In this document: positions 22,550 through 33,672 of the stretch, piece by piece
How positions within the stretch are numbered: the stretch's first letter is position 1
How the letters are laid out: the number at the start of each line of letters is the position of its first letter
Assembly (NCBI GenBank): GCA_963970005.1
Contig: CAXAMN010021362.1
Span: 859,263 to 923,262, forward strand
Length of the DNA: 64,000 bases
DNA from: Durusdinium trenchii
Lineage: Eukaryota; Sar; Dinophyceae; Suessiales; Symbiodiniaceae
Direction: 5' to 3'
The notes under the pieces: generated by a model
The model's input: only the letters and a program-made list of their open reading frames with translations
Database searches by the model: none
Told to the model about the DNA's origin: nothing
Translations under genes and position numbers: made by a program

Positions 22550-24760
22550 TTAACCGGCGCGAGAGATGCTGCAAACGGCGATGCCGTCCGAATTCAGTGG
22601 TCCCACGGGCATGAAGTAACGCGACGCGGTCCGTATGTCGTCGCTCCGAAGGGCTTCCTGTTGAAAGGGCAAGTGGAATATATTAGAGTGTGATTCACCA
22701 CCTAAACAACCAAAGGCAGAACAAATAAAAGGCCAACAAAAGAGACACTTTCTTCCTATCAGGACCATCCTGTTTGGGGTCTCCAATAGGCTATACCCAT
22801 GACATCCCATGACTATCCTACAATACTTGTGGGTCCAAACAGGACACCCCAACAGGATGGTCCTGGTATGCATCGCTCTGGGCCACCCTGGAAACTCGCG
22901 GGTTTCCCCTCGCGTGGTACACATGACCCGTCCTGGAATCTCCTTCGGTCACCCTCAAGCACCGTCCCTGAGCTGAGCATCAACAGCTGGAGCGCAACTG
23001 GGTGACCCGTGCGCCTCAGGGCGGAGACCCCGCGTGTGTCAACGCACGAGAACGCACGAGAACGCCACAGCTGAAGCATGCCTTGGGCCGAGTTCCTCTC
23101 CTTAGGGTCTCACCAAGGTTTGCAGGTCTTACTACCGGAAAAATCCTTAATCTCAAACTGGGTCCACATTTGATGAACCTTTTGTCCTCTTGGGTGGCCT
23201 TTCTTCAGGTTCCTTGCCGATCCTGGCACTCTTTTTTTGGAATAAAAGGTCCTCAACCTGCATACCTTTTCTTCGAGTTGCTTGAGGAATGGCGAAAAAA
23301 GAAGCATATGCCCCAGAAGGGGATTCACCCAGAGGGAAAATAGAAATCACCAAACCAAAGTTTTCCACTCCATGACTTCCGCCACCGCCTGGCACCACTC
23401 CCGCTCACGTGGTGCTCGTGCGTCGGGCGGCGTGGCAATCTCGCGCTTGAGATCCAAGAGCAACTGGTACCCTTCATAGCGAGCCAAGGGCACCACCTGC
23501 CAGGTCGACAGCTGGACAAACGAGATGTTTCACGTTTGTGCAGGACAAACCAAGGCCCATAGATGGAATACATGGACCCCTAATTTCACTATCCATAGAT
23601 GCAGCAACAATTCATAACAATTCCATACATGGATGGTCTGGGAAAGGAATAATGTTGGATCCCTTTAGATTGGCCAAAAGGCAAAGAACAATCTTCCTTC
23701 CAATAGCCCATTGGATACGGTGTCCCAGAGACATAACTCATAAAGATTGTGACCACCCCATGTTCCGATCGGCAGGGGAGATGGAATAAGTCCCATGGCC
23801 AAAAAAACCATGAACATCATATACCAGGACCCTCCGACGGGTCACCACCTGCGACGTTTCAGTCTCCTGGATCCGTCCCCATTTCGGAGACCTGTTTCTC
23901 GTCGGGTGCTGGAGACCTGTTTCTCGTCATCCCACGGGAAGAAGCATCGAGTCTGCGGTTTGGTCGATGAACACATGAGGGACTCCCGTGGATCCAGGGC
24001 CTTGGATCCCATTCTTCATGATCAGATTCGTCTTGGAGAGGTTAAGGCAGGTAAGCAATCAGATGCAATCAGTAAGGAACATCCAGAAGCATTCTTCAGT
24101 TTGGAACTGGATGTCATTCACCATTAGTGGAGGAAACACCGACCCTGACTGGTTCGGAACATCTATGAACATCTCTCAGGACATCCAGAAACTTTAGACT
24201 GCACTCACCCGGCCCTTTTCACGCCGCAAAGAAACCCAAGAAACCCACATCTCCCAGTCTCTGTCCCTCACACCTCACAGAATATGCATATGTACCAGGG
24301 CCCCCCTGGTTGAGGTGGTTAAGGGATACCCCGAATCACCTCTAAGGAGCTATAGACACCCCAAACTGGGGGCATCAAATAAAGATGGAAAATTCATCTC
24401 TGTTGCCTCTTGAAGGTCTTGGAATTCCCTTCTTTCAGCACTTCGGCGCCGGATACGATACTCCGATACGTCGAAGTGCAAACGAGCGACTCGACAGACC
24501 GAGACTCTCCATTGAGCTCTCCAGGATTGGCTCCGTCCTTCAGAGGATTGGCTTCGTGGTGGTTTTTCCCAGCGAAGACGACCGACCTGTCGATCCAACC
24601 AGACTCTTCGCGTCGCGTGGTGGGCCTCCTCGCCACTGAGCGTCAAGACCCGGAGATGCACGAAGTGCCGCGCTTGGTCGGAGTCGGTCGCGCTGAACAC
24701 CGGCGCCACGTCCGGTGCCGCGCTGTCCGGCGCTTCGGCTGCTGCCGGAACGGAGGCCAT
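22550..24760 (-). CDS. Compact gene with ubiquitin-like N-terminus
   Basis: A start and a stop can both be placed. The ATG at 24758-24760 opens MASVPAAAEAPDS and leads into HLRVLTLSGEEAHHATRRVW, which looks like the first two strands of a ubiquitin-like fold (V-x-x-L-S-G-x-E). A second piece about 24440-24510 reads TYRSIVSGAEVLKEG, plausible for the end of that fold. Exon 23377-23496 (phase 0, between CAG and GT) reads PLARYEGYQLLLDLKRE, then REREWCQAVAEVMEW (helical). Exon 22550-22657 starts after CAG with EALRSDDIRTASRYFM and ends ICSISRAG then TAA. The joins of the first two pieces are approximate. The function is unknown. It is on the same strand as the repeat protein and gene A. Confidence 0.48.
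22757..22868. mobile_element. MITE-like hairpin element, copy 2
   Basis: Left arm 22757-22784 and right arm 22842-22868 pair over about 27 bases with three differences (AGGACCATCCTGTT, GGGGT, TCC). It is the best-preserved member of the family and lies just upstream of the last exon of the ubiquitin-like gene. Confidence 0.65.
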
Positions 24761-24769
24761 GGCCACAAG

Positions 24770-26470
24770 GAACGGCGGGAGAGGGCATGGAGAGGGCCCT
24801 AAATAGGCATGCCAAAGAGCTGCGGAAAGTAATTGTCTTGTGATGTTTTTGATATGTGTTGTTAATGTTGCACATTGTTACACATTGTTACACGTTTCTC
24901 TGTTCTGGACATTCTCTTAAGGATCAGCGTCAGGATTTCAGAAGACATCACCCACTCTACTGATCTCAGTGTTGAAAATTGCCATGAGCATAGCAATTTG
25001 GGTGTTTCTATTCCATGTGGTCAGTTTGTTTGATCATCCTCAATGATCCAAACGTTCGCATATGTTCGCATCCATTCACTTGGCTTTCCGCCATCTCATG
25101 CATCCTACACACTGTCTACCAAACGCTGGAAAGGCTTCTCTTTCTGCTGTCTACAAGGAGATCAAGCCTTCACTTCGGTTGACGAGCGGGCCTCTCAGAT
25201 AGGTCCTTCAACCTCCAACTTCTATATTGTTAATGAAGCCTCACGTGCCAAAGATCGCAAACGCATGCCCCAAATGTCCACCGGTCTGAGGATACTCGGA
25301 TTCGCTTTGAGGAATTGCTTTCAGGTTAGCTTTCCATCAGTCTGTGATTGTTGAGGAAACCCTTTTCTGAGACAAATGATACCTGGCTAGATCAGATAGA
25401 CAGATCAAACCAACCATCGCTCCTCAAATCCCAAAAAACAAAAACAAAAAAAACATAAGAAGACAACATATCAAACACACATCACTACGAACTGAGTTCC
25501 ACCCTACAAAATTAGTTCCAGCGCTGAAAAAAATCCCTGGCCTAACATCTATGGTGCCTCCAATCATTGACTCATCTTCTTCCCCAAACCAAAAATGGAT
25601 GCTGTTCAACGCTCAAAGGTTTTTCGCTGGGTTTCGCACGGTTCGCACCGTTCGCACGGTTCGAACACGGTGCCCCTGCCCGGCGTCTGCCTTGTTGTCC
25701 TCGGTGCCCGAAGTTAAGAGCACCACGCAGAGACAACCTGGGTGTTCGGGCTTCGGAACGGAACGGTACTCCCATGAGGATGACAGTGAATTCTCACGAG
25801 CCACGTGGCAGATGGGAGCCATTCTCATGCACATGAAGAGGATGCTGGGAGCCACGTGGCTGATGCTGGGAGCCATTCTCATGCACACAGAACGGCAATT
25901 TTTGTGAATTCATGCTCCCAAAGGGAACAGCTGAACAGTACAAAGCCTATCAGCAAAAGCTGAGCCACCCTTCTCCACCAGGCCCTCACAGGCGGGGAAG
26001 CGCCGCATGCCTCGCAGTCGACCGAACAACGGTTTGGACGTCGAAGCCCTCAATGTTTGATCATGATATCCCTGGGAGTCCAAGACCTTTACTAGGTGTT
26101 CCGAGTTATAAGTCCGAGTCCTTTAAAAGATCTTGAATAGGTGATGCGAGGCCGGGAATTTCCTAAAACCTTGGGCGGTGCCCAAAGATCGTCGTTTCGT
26201 GGACTTCTAAGAGGGATACTCTATACCATCCTATATACCGGCATACCCCAAGCCATGTTTTAGTCGAACCTATTTGCACCTTGACGGGGCCAAGAATGGG
26301 ATCCTCCCGTCGCTCGCGTCCCACAAAAAGAAATTGGTTATTACCTAGAACCCATTTGACCTCCTTTTTGATCAGAAAAGGCCATATTTTGGATGGTTGC
26401 TCCTCCAAAGCAGGGGTCACTCAGGTTCTAGGTGTATATATTATATATATAAGGGCATTTCATAGCAATC
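24770..26470. other. Spacer without a gene I can support
   Basis: Contains a GC-rich island at 25620-25760 with three GGTTCGCACC-type repeats, open on both strands (minus strand: HPGCLCVVLLTSGTEDNK), which may be an exon. Also an AT-rich palindrome-like stretch near 26440. Nothing else is recognisable. Confidence 0.4.
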
Positions 26471-26479
26471 AGGTGTCAT

Positions 26480-28440
26480 CTCGTTTCGATTGGGTGTCGG
26501 GACACTTGCTGCCGGTTCTTTTGCAGCACTTGGTTCTGGATCAAAACTCACCTTATCAAGACCTTACCCAGCAGGAGGCCTGGATAGTCAAAGCAGCTGC
26601 AACCTTGTTTTTTCACAAGCCTCCATTTGTCCCCGCTTCCAGGCTTGACATGTGCCACAAGTCAGGCTCGCAGTGATGGGTGCTTGACTGCCCTTTCTGG
26701 ATATCCACCTTCTGGATATCCACCTGCCCAGGAAGCATGGTCAAAGCTGGGCCAACATCATTGAGAAGCAAGCCCCTGAGAAAGTTTTGTTGATAATTGA
26801 TTATTAATTATCATTGATCAACCATTATCCTTCTCAATCCTTCTCAGGCCTGACTTGGCACCAGTGATTGCGACTGGCTCAGCTCAGCTGCCGACCGCTG
26901 TGAACTCGTGTGAGCTCTCCCCGAAACTTCGCAAAGCCCAAAATCTCTTGCATTCTTTGGGCATCCGGTTTTTTCACAGCATTTTGCAAGCTGTGCACAA
27001 TCTCAGGAAGGCTTCAGCAGTATGAGCTCTAGACAAAGTATGCCAGAGAAAGATTCATGAGAAACATTGCGCAATCTTGACAAACATGTTGAGGTTGTTT
27101 GGCCCGAAGACCATCGAACCAAATTGGATGTTTCAAACATCATGAACAGCTTTTGGTTGAAGCACATGCTTCTGTCACTCACAAAGCGTTGCAGCATCCC
27201 TGAACTTTGCAGCATCCCTCAACCACTGCGCCATGATATCTACACATAAACTGTTGATCCTGGTCAGGACCTCATATCTTTGTGGGTTAATGACATTAAT
27301 GCTGATTGCTTCAAGAGAAGGTGCGCAATCTCTCTCTCAGCTCCGCTCAGATCCGCTCAGGCATGAACCTGGCAAACACAAGCGTAGACAAGATCTCAGA
27401 AACTTTACGACTTGTTTTTTTTCCACTGATGCTGTTGATTCAGCTGCGTTGTGCCTCACATGCTGGAGAGTTCAAAGGCCCTGGTGCTTTTCGTGGTGCT
27501 TCTTACTTCGAAGGATGGGATGTTTAGTTGGTGCTTCAAAAAGGTATTGATTGCAAAAACTCAAAAAACAAATGTGGGCCCATTTGATTCTTGTTTGGGC
27601 CCATCAACTAAAGCAACGTGACAGGACCAGCCTCACCAAACTCAGCTACACAGGCCAATGACCAAGCCTGAACAGGAAACGTTTGGTTCATGTTCTGGTC
27701 CATGCTTCTGTTTGCATTTCGATAGTTCTACTGACTAGGTGCGCAGCTACTACTTTTGCTATGCAGCAGCGGCGTCAGTCATGTGCTGAGATTGGTTTTG
27801 CTCAGCAGTTTTGTTTGTCCAGTCTCAACCAATCTAACCATAGACTTGCCAAACTTGGCCCATGACCTCTCAATGGTGAGCAACATTCCGCAGGAGGATT
27901 TCCATAGCTCACTGTGGCAGAACGTGTGGTTAAAGATGTATCATCCACCTTACTTTACATGCTTCAAAAAGACACACCAGCCCAGGTTCTTTCGGAGGCA
28001 ATCCAGATCAGGCACCAGCAGCGCCAGCTCAGTTCAGCAATCCAGATCAGGCACCGGCGGCGCCAGCTCAGTTCCGAGTGAACGCGTGTCTGACACTAGC
28101 ACTTTGTGTGACCCTGGCCATGCATGCAGTGGTAGACGTGCTTTCTTCAGATCAATCAAGCGTGGGCGGAGCCCAAGCCCAAGTGCAGTACCATCAGGGT
28201 CCGAGATTTTGAAGGTCAACTTCACGCTGAAGAACTTGTTAGACTTTCAGCATACATACAAAGTACAGCAGGAGATAGACCCCGAGAAAAAGGTTGGGGA
28301 GAGGATTTTGGGGCACCATCGGCGTCCCAACTACAACAATCAGAAAAGAAGACTTTTGGCCAAGGGCTATCAGCACCGGCTGTAGCTAGCCAGCAACAAG
28401 CACTCAAACCAGATGACAAGTTCTTGTACATCAAATTGTT
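26480..28440 (+). CDS. Uncertain exons upstream of the DUF7869-type gene
   Basis: Open stretches on the plus strand include 26481-26676 (LLPVLLQHLVLDQ, then EAWIVKAAATLFF), 27063-27249 (LDKHVEVVWPEDHRTKLD), 27306-27527 and about 27985-28385. The last has a 39-base tandem duplication and then LKVNFTLKNLLDFQ and a basic tail. I recognise no family. They may be 5' exons of the gene at 28.9 kb, or decayed sequence. Splice sites were not resolved. Confidence 0.25.
27999..28076 (+). repeat. 39-base tandem duplication
   Basis: Two adjacent copies of a 39-base unit (27999-28037, 28038-28076) differ at four positions. In one frame it encodes NPDQAPAAPAQF twice, in another RSGTSSASSVQQS. Confidence 0.85.
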
Positions 28441-28869
28441 TTGTTTTCCAACTCTTTTAAAGAATTTTTATACTAATTGCATGTCCCTTATATATACTGT
28501 AAACTTCAAGATGTTGTGAACGCCGCCCAGGCAGCGTGACAATGGTGTCTCTCCGGATCGCTTGGAACATTTGCAACATCTTAGTCACTGCAGATGTCAC
28601 AGGAAACAATGTTTTGCAAAGCTTCAGAAGATGGGACTTCTCACCGAGTTTTTGCAGTGTTTCTGGAGCATGACCAAACTGCGTCAAGACCTCTACGCCC
28701 TAGCCTAAGCTATCCTGAGTTTCTCAATATTTGGTGCCAGGCCATGGAAGTTCAGTGCTGGTTGCTCGATTTCACTCATTTACAAAAAATCCGGATTCAG
28801 TGGTCAGGTCGAAACCATTATCAAGAAGGGCAAGCAGGGGCGGAGGGCCTGGCATTTGTTTGGAAACAG

Positions 28870-31800
28870 AATGTCTCCCAAGTGCATCAATGCTGTGCTT
28901 GGTATGGGGAACTCGCGCATGCTGCGGATTTTGCGTGGTGGCATGGATCGCAGGTATCGAATTTGGGGCGGTGTGTTTTGGCTTCTACTGGTCATGTTCC
29001 CTTTTTATGTTTCCAATCAAAGGAGGTATGACGTTTTCTTGTACGAATGCAATGGTGTTATTGCCCCAAGCTACGGTTGCTAGTTTTCTCTTGCTAAAGC
29101 TTATTGTTTTCCAGCCAAGGGGAGGAATCGATGCCCCAAGAAGCAAAGATTGGTTGACCACTTTTTGCTGGATCTGTACATGAAAGCAGCAGGCATGCTT
29201 CCACAAAAGTTTCTTGGCACATTGTGCATCAGGGGTTCTGGAATGAAAGGTCTTAGTGACACTAAAGGTCTTTGCAACAACACTGACAGGTTTCAGAGAG
29301 CAGCACGTGCTCGGGGCACCTCTTCGAGTTTGCAGCCTGAGAAACTGTGTGCGCACTTGAATCATAGCGATCCAGACTCAGACGAAGGCAAGACTTCTCA
29401 TGGTTTCTTATGAGTTCAATTCAACGAACATTGCAATATATATATTGCTGCAGCTCCTTGCCTTTGTAACATTTTCTTTGATTGCTTGGTTTTTAGCTAC
29501 CATAGCTTTGCAGGTGTGTCTGACGAGTCCTCGGAAGTCGAGGACGACCAGGATGCCCTACAAATTGGGAATGAACGCCTAGAAGACGATGAAGAGCTAC
29601 GTATGCACATCTTGGGATTAAACTCGTACTATTGCAAGTTTCCTGTCTCAAAGCATACCAGACAGACTGTGTGCACTGCAATGCAACAAACACTCTTGGT
29701 ACCAGTGCTCCTATCAGGTATGTGGAGACTGGTGGCTGTACTAGGCTCAGTGCCTTACCCACAAGATACTTAGCACCAGGGTCAATCAAAATGCTATGGA
29801 CTCAATTCCGTGAAGAGAACATTTGCAAAGTATCGCAACTCGCTGACATTTACACACATTAGTGACAAACGTGTGCAACTGTTGTCTACCTCAATCTTGT
29901 GTTACCATGTTTAAAGTTTGTTGACATGTGCGCAAGTTTACAGGTATTGCCATTTTTGGCGCCAATTCCGCAACAAGTGGGCCAAGATACTTAGATTCAC
30001 ACCGTCTTCGACCCACGCAGTATGCGACGACTGTCTTGAGTTCAAAGAGCTGTTCAAAATGGCCAAAGTGTCTCAGAGCACTGGTAACAAAAAACAATTC
30101 ATTGCTACTCTCAAATTGAATCTGAGCTACTAGTAACAAAACCAAATCATGTGTGCAATTATCACCATATGACCATATGTCTACAGCAAAAGCCAGTGAG
30201 CCATCAGTGGATGCCATGTCCAAGGATTCCCAAATGGCTTTCGATGTTGCAAAAGAGTACAAACTGCATGTGGACAGCGTGAAAAAGGATAGAGACTTGG
30301 AGGAATTTTTAGAGGCTTGGTTATAGGGCAAATGACTAACCTGAACAGCCATAGTTTACTGTTTGTGTGTCGTTCACTGATGTTTCAACCGATGGGAGTC
30401 AATGTCTCTTGGATTCCCTTCTGAAATGCCTGTCTCCCATGCCACACGCGCTCCCATGCAGGCACAGTCCCCCTTGCAGCATCATTCCGCACCCCTATGC
30501 ATCCATATGGATCCATGGCCTGATCTTACAAACTCTTTTGCTGCCAGCAATGAAAGCAAGAAGTGAAACATCACGCAGTGGAACAAGTCACGCAGTGAAA
30601 CAATGTGAAACATGCGTCCGAGGATGGCATGGATCAGGCTAAATGGTCCGTCCCCAGGGTTCGTGCATCAGTCACGCCCAAAACTCTGGCCCAGCATGTG
30701 CGGCCAAAGTTTAAGATACAGGCTGTTTGGCTTCATGGATGCCTTTTGAAATTATTCGTCATCGATCCGCGCTGCCCATCGGACTCATCCACCATAGCGG
30801 AAACAATGACAAGGAGTATTGAGACAGTTTTGGCTCGATGCGATGCAATGGGAATTCCACATCCCAATCAACTCTTGTGTTGGGCTCCTGACCAGCAACC
30901 AGTCTCACGTGACATGTGAATCTTTGCTACCTCAACTAGGGCAACAACAATGAAACAGCAACAACAGAGATTGTTGAAGAGTGAGACATGAGACAGCAGA
31001 ACCCTGCTTTTAAGGCTGATAACTGCCCAAGGGAGAACAAGAATAACACGATTCTGAAGTGGATGAGCTTCGTCACCGGCACATGCAAAATGCGTTTAAC
31101 GAGCCTGAATTTCGGCAGAGTGGGTCACACTCACGGCCCGCTTGGTATCCCGGACGCACACACAACTGTAATTGCTTTCAACACAGTGAATTGAACCATG
31201 CACTGGGACTGCAACATACTGAGATCAAGTATTCGGGCTGCTGGCAGTGTGCTTCAGATACATCGACTATTTGGTTGATGAAGATGATGTTGTGCAGACC
31301 CTTTGGTGGAAAATGGTGGAGCTAGTCGCTAGTCTATAGGATCATCTAGTCCCCTGTACAACTCAAGAGCAACCTTGACTCAATCAGTGTTGAAACAAAT
31401 CCGTTCCTGCTTGGTTGAACCAAGGAAATTGTATCACATCCTCCATCAGATTGGCATCAAAAAATGGCTGGGGGAATCAGCCAGCATTGAAGTCGAGTAC
31501 ATATCTGGAACCAGAGACTTCAAAAAATGGATCTTTGCCAGAATTCATGTTGAGTATGTTGAAAGAAGTGATCACCCTCTCCTATGCCTGGCTCACTTGA
31601 AACCCACTTCCAGCCTGCGCCAGGTTTGAAGGAGCACCAGTCACGTTCAAAGGAGGGCTTCGGGATGACTGCACAGGGGTTCACAGCTTTATGTTCATGC
31701 TGCGACGAGGCCCTAGGATTGAAATGCAACATGAAGAACAGCTTTACTTTCATGTGAGTGTTCATGTGAGTGTGCTTCATTTTTTTGTCCTTGGCAGACA

Positions 31801-32386
31801 TACCTCACAACATTCCAATTACAGAGAGCGGCCGTGGATCTGGAGGGGAGGTGCACCCTCTGGATGTTATTGTCTTGGTGAAGAGGTACGCTGCGGATGA
31901 AGAGTTGTGCCAGGATTGGCTCTGATGCCCAAATTACATTTTGAGTGGAACACTGTTGAACTAGGGGTTTGAATGTTGTAACACAAAGGTCTGCACCATC
32001 ATGTATAACTAGGCTAGGGGTTTGAATAATCAGCACTGATTGCTAGATGGGTTGACAGGAGGCGCAACTTTGCTTCCCACATCGATACCTGGTGATGCTT
32101 GGCCCTTTCCCAAGTGAGCCCCGAGCACTTCGAGGTCCAGAAAAAAAAAAAGAAACAGTCGTACTTGGAAGTTGCCAAAATTTTTCTGGGTACACAGCCT
32201 ACTGAGTCTTCTAGAAGGGCTTGCAAGTTCCTTTTGAAGATCTGCAACAATGAAGATCCTCAGCCAGTTCCTCGCCTGGCGTGGTTTGAAAGGCCACCTG
32301 TAGACGATGTTGTGGTGGACCTTCGGGCACCATCAGCATTGAGTAGACTTGCTCCATTGATGCGTTTCAATGCTGTCTTGAGAGGG
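28870..32386 (+). CDS. DUF7869-type protein (transposase-like family), about 13 exons
   Basis: Plus-strand exons join in frame. 28870-28970: INAVLGMGNSRMLRILRGGM. 29115-about 29390: RCPKKQRLVDHFLLDLYMKA. About 29510-29640: acidic. About 29717-29829: RYLAPGSIKMLW. 29944-30082: RNKWAKILRF, then HAVCDDCLEFKELF. 30187-30319: VAKEYKLHVDSVKKDRELEE. 30623-30883: DGMDQAKWSVPR. 31015-31144 joined to 31224-about 31320: ADNCPRENKNN, then VGHTHGPLDQVFGLLAVCF. Then about 31385-31530, 31623-31753, 31798-31906 (HPLDVIVLVKRYAADEELCQ) and 32115-32386 (LSPEHFEVQKKKK, then RLAWFERPP). The DN-x-x-REN-K-N and VGHTH-x-x-x-D signatures are those I know from DUF7869. The family is repetitive in some protists; its activity is not established. 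The 30883 join needs a GC donor. Conserved residues are kept, so it may be intact; the start is unknown. Confidence 0.65.
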
Positions 32387-33672
32387 TAGACAAACACGTT
32401 CCGCCAACTTGCGCCAAGAAAAGGGATGGCCAGTGCAATATATAGTACAGCAAGCTGTGTAGTTAAGGCTGTTTCAGGGGAAGACTTACTTTGATCGTGT
32501 GCACTTGCAAATTCGTTTGCCGACAATGTGCTGTTACTGCTTGGCTCTCTACAGTTTTTGGGTTCCCCGGGCACCTGCCACTCAGAAAGGCCATCAATTG
32601 TATTCCCCCACACTAAAGTTCTGATCATACATTTTGCCCACAGGCTGGAGGGGCCAGCGGGGGAATGAGCAGTTCAGCTGAACATGAAAAGGCTGGACCG
32701 GGTCAAGTCAATCTTGAAAGGTCTAAACTTAGTTTCTTCTCACGGGCAGGTTGTGACAGTGGTGAGCGTTGAAGAGTGGCTCACCTGCTCCTCTCCTGGG
32801 TTATGGTCTGATGATAGCCAGGAGCTTGACCCAGACCAAGATTCCCAGGCAAGGTTCCAACAAAAGCATGTGTCCAAACACATTGATGCCCTTAACAACT
32901 AACAACCACCAAACATAAGCCGCAGGTTCCATTGCAGCGACCATCGAAAACACGAAGAATTGTGGTGGAGGCACCTTTGAGATAGACCATGATAAACCAC
33001 AAGTTCTGTAGCATGATGCAGTAGTACATTATGTATATTATGTAACCAAAGTTGTGAAGCGTTCACCTCTGAAGGTCGACAAAGCTGAGCCAACCCACAG
33101 TGGGCCTCTTCAGCCTCCGTCGTCTTCTGCCTCAGCCCCGAGCCAGACTGGCCGACTTTCTGCACAGGTGTGTTTCTTATTTCCAACTTCAAGAAACAAG
33201 TTGGCACAACTTGTGATTGCATGCATATTCCAACTTCAAGAAGGTTTTTGCTTCAACAAATGTTCCGACTTCAACAAGAGTTCCAGCTTTGCACGTTAGC
33301 CTGTCAGTAGCCAACTAGCTTTCGACGTAGCGCTGATGCTGTTAGCAATTAAGTTTTGTGGTGACTCCATTTGACTACCAGGTAGTAGATCTAGAGTTAT
33401 GAGCTATGTTCATGATTTTTGCAGCTGCCCATCCAGGAGCCCGACCAGGAGAACGACAGCTGGCAAACTGCTGAGTCTCAGTGATCACAGGACAAAACAC
33501 TTGTTCTTTGCCAGGGGACACAGGGGATGGCAAAATCCTTACAGTGAAAAGTCCGATGAAACACACGGAAACCAGAACACTGCAGTGCCTTCAAGCTGGC
33601 TCCAATCCAGATTCCATATGATTCTTGCAGTTTGTTTTGATGTTCTCTTTCAACTTGGCTCAGATTGTGCAG

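Noticed and set aside
31141..31160. Apparent break after GHTHGPL in the DUF7869-type gene
   Set aside because: A GT donor after CTTG and the acceptor at 31223 restore the expected Asp-Gln, so it is an intron, not a frameshift.
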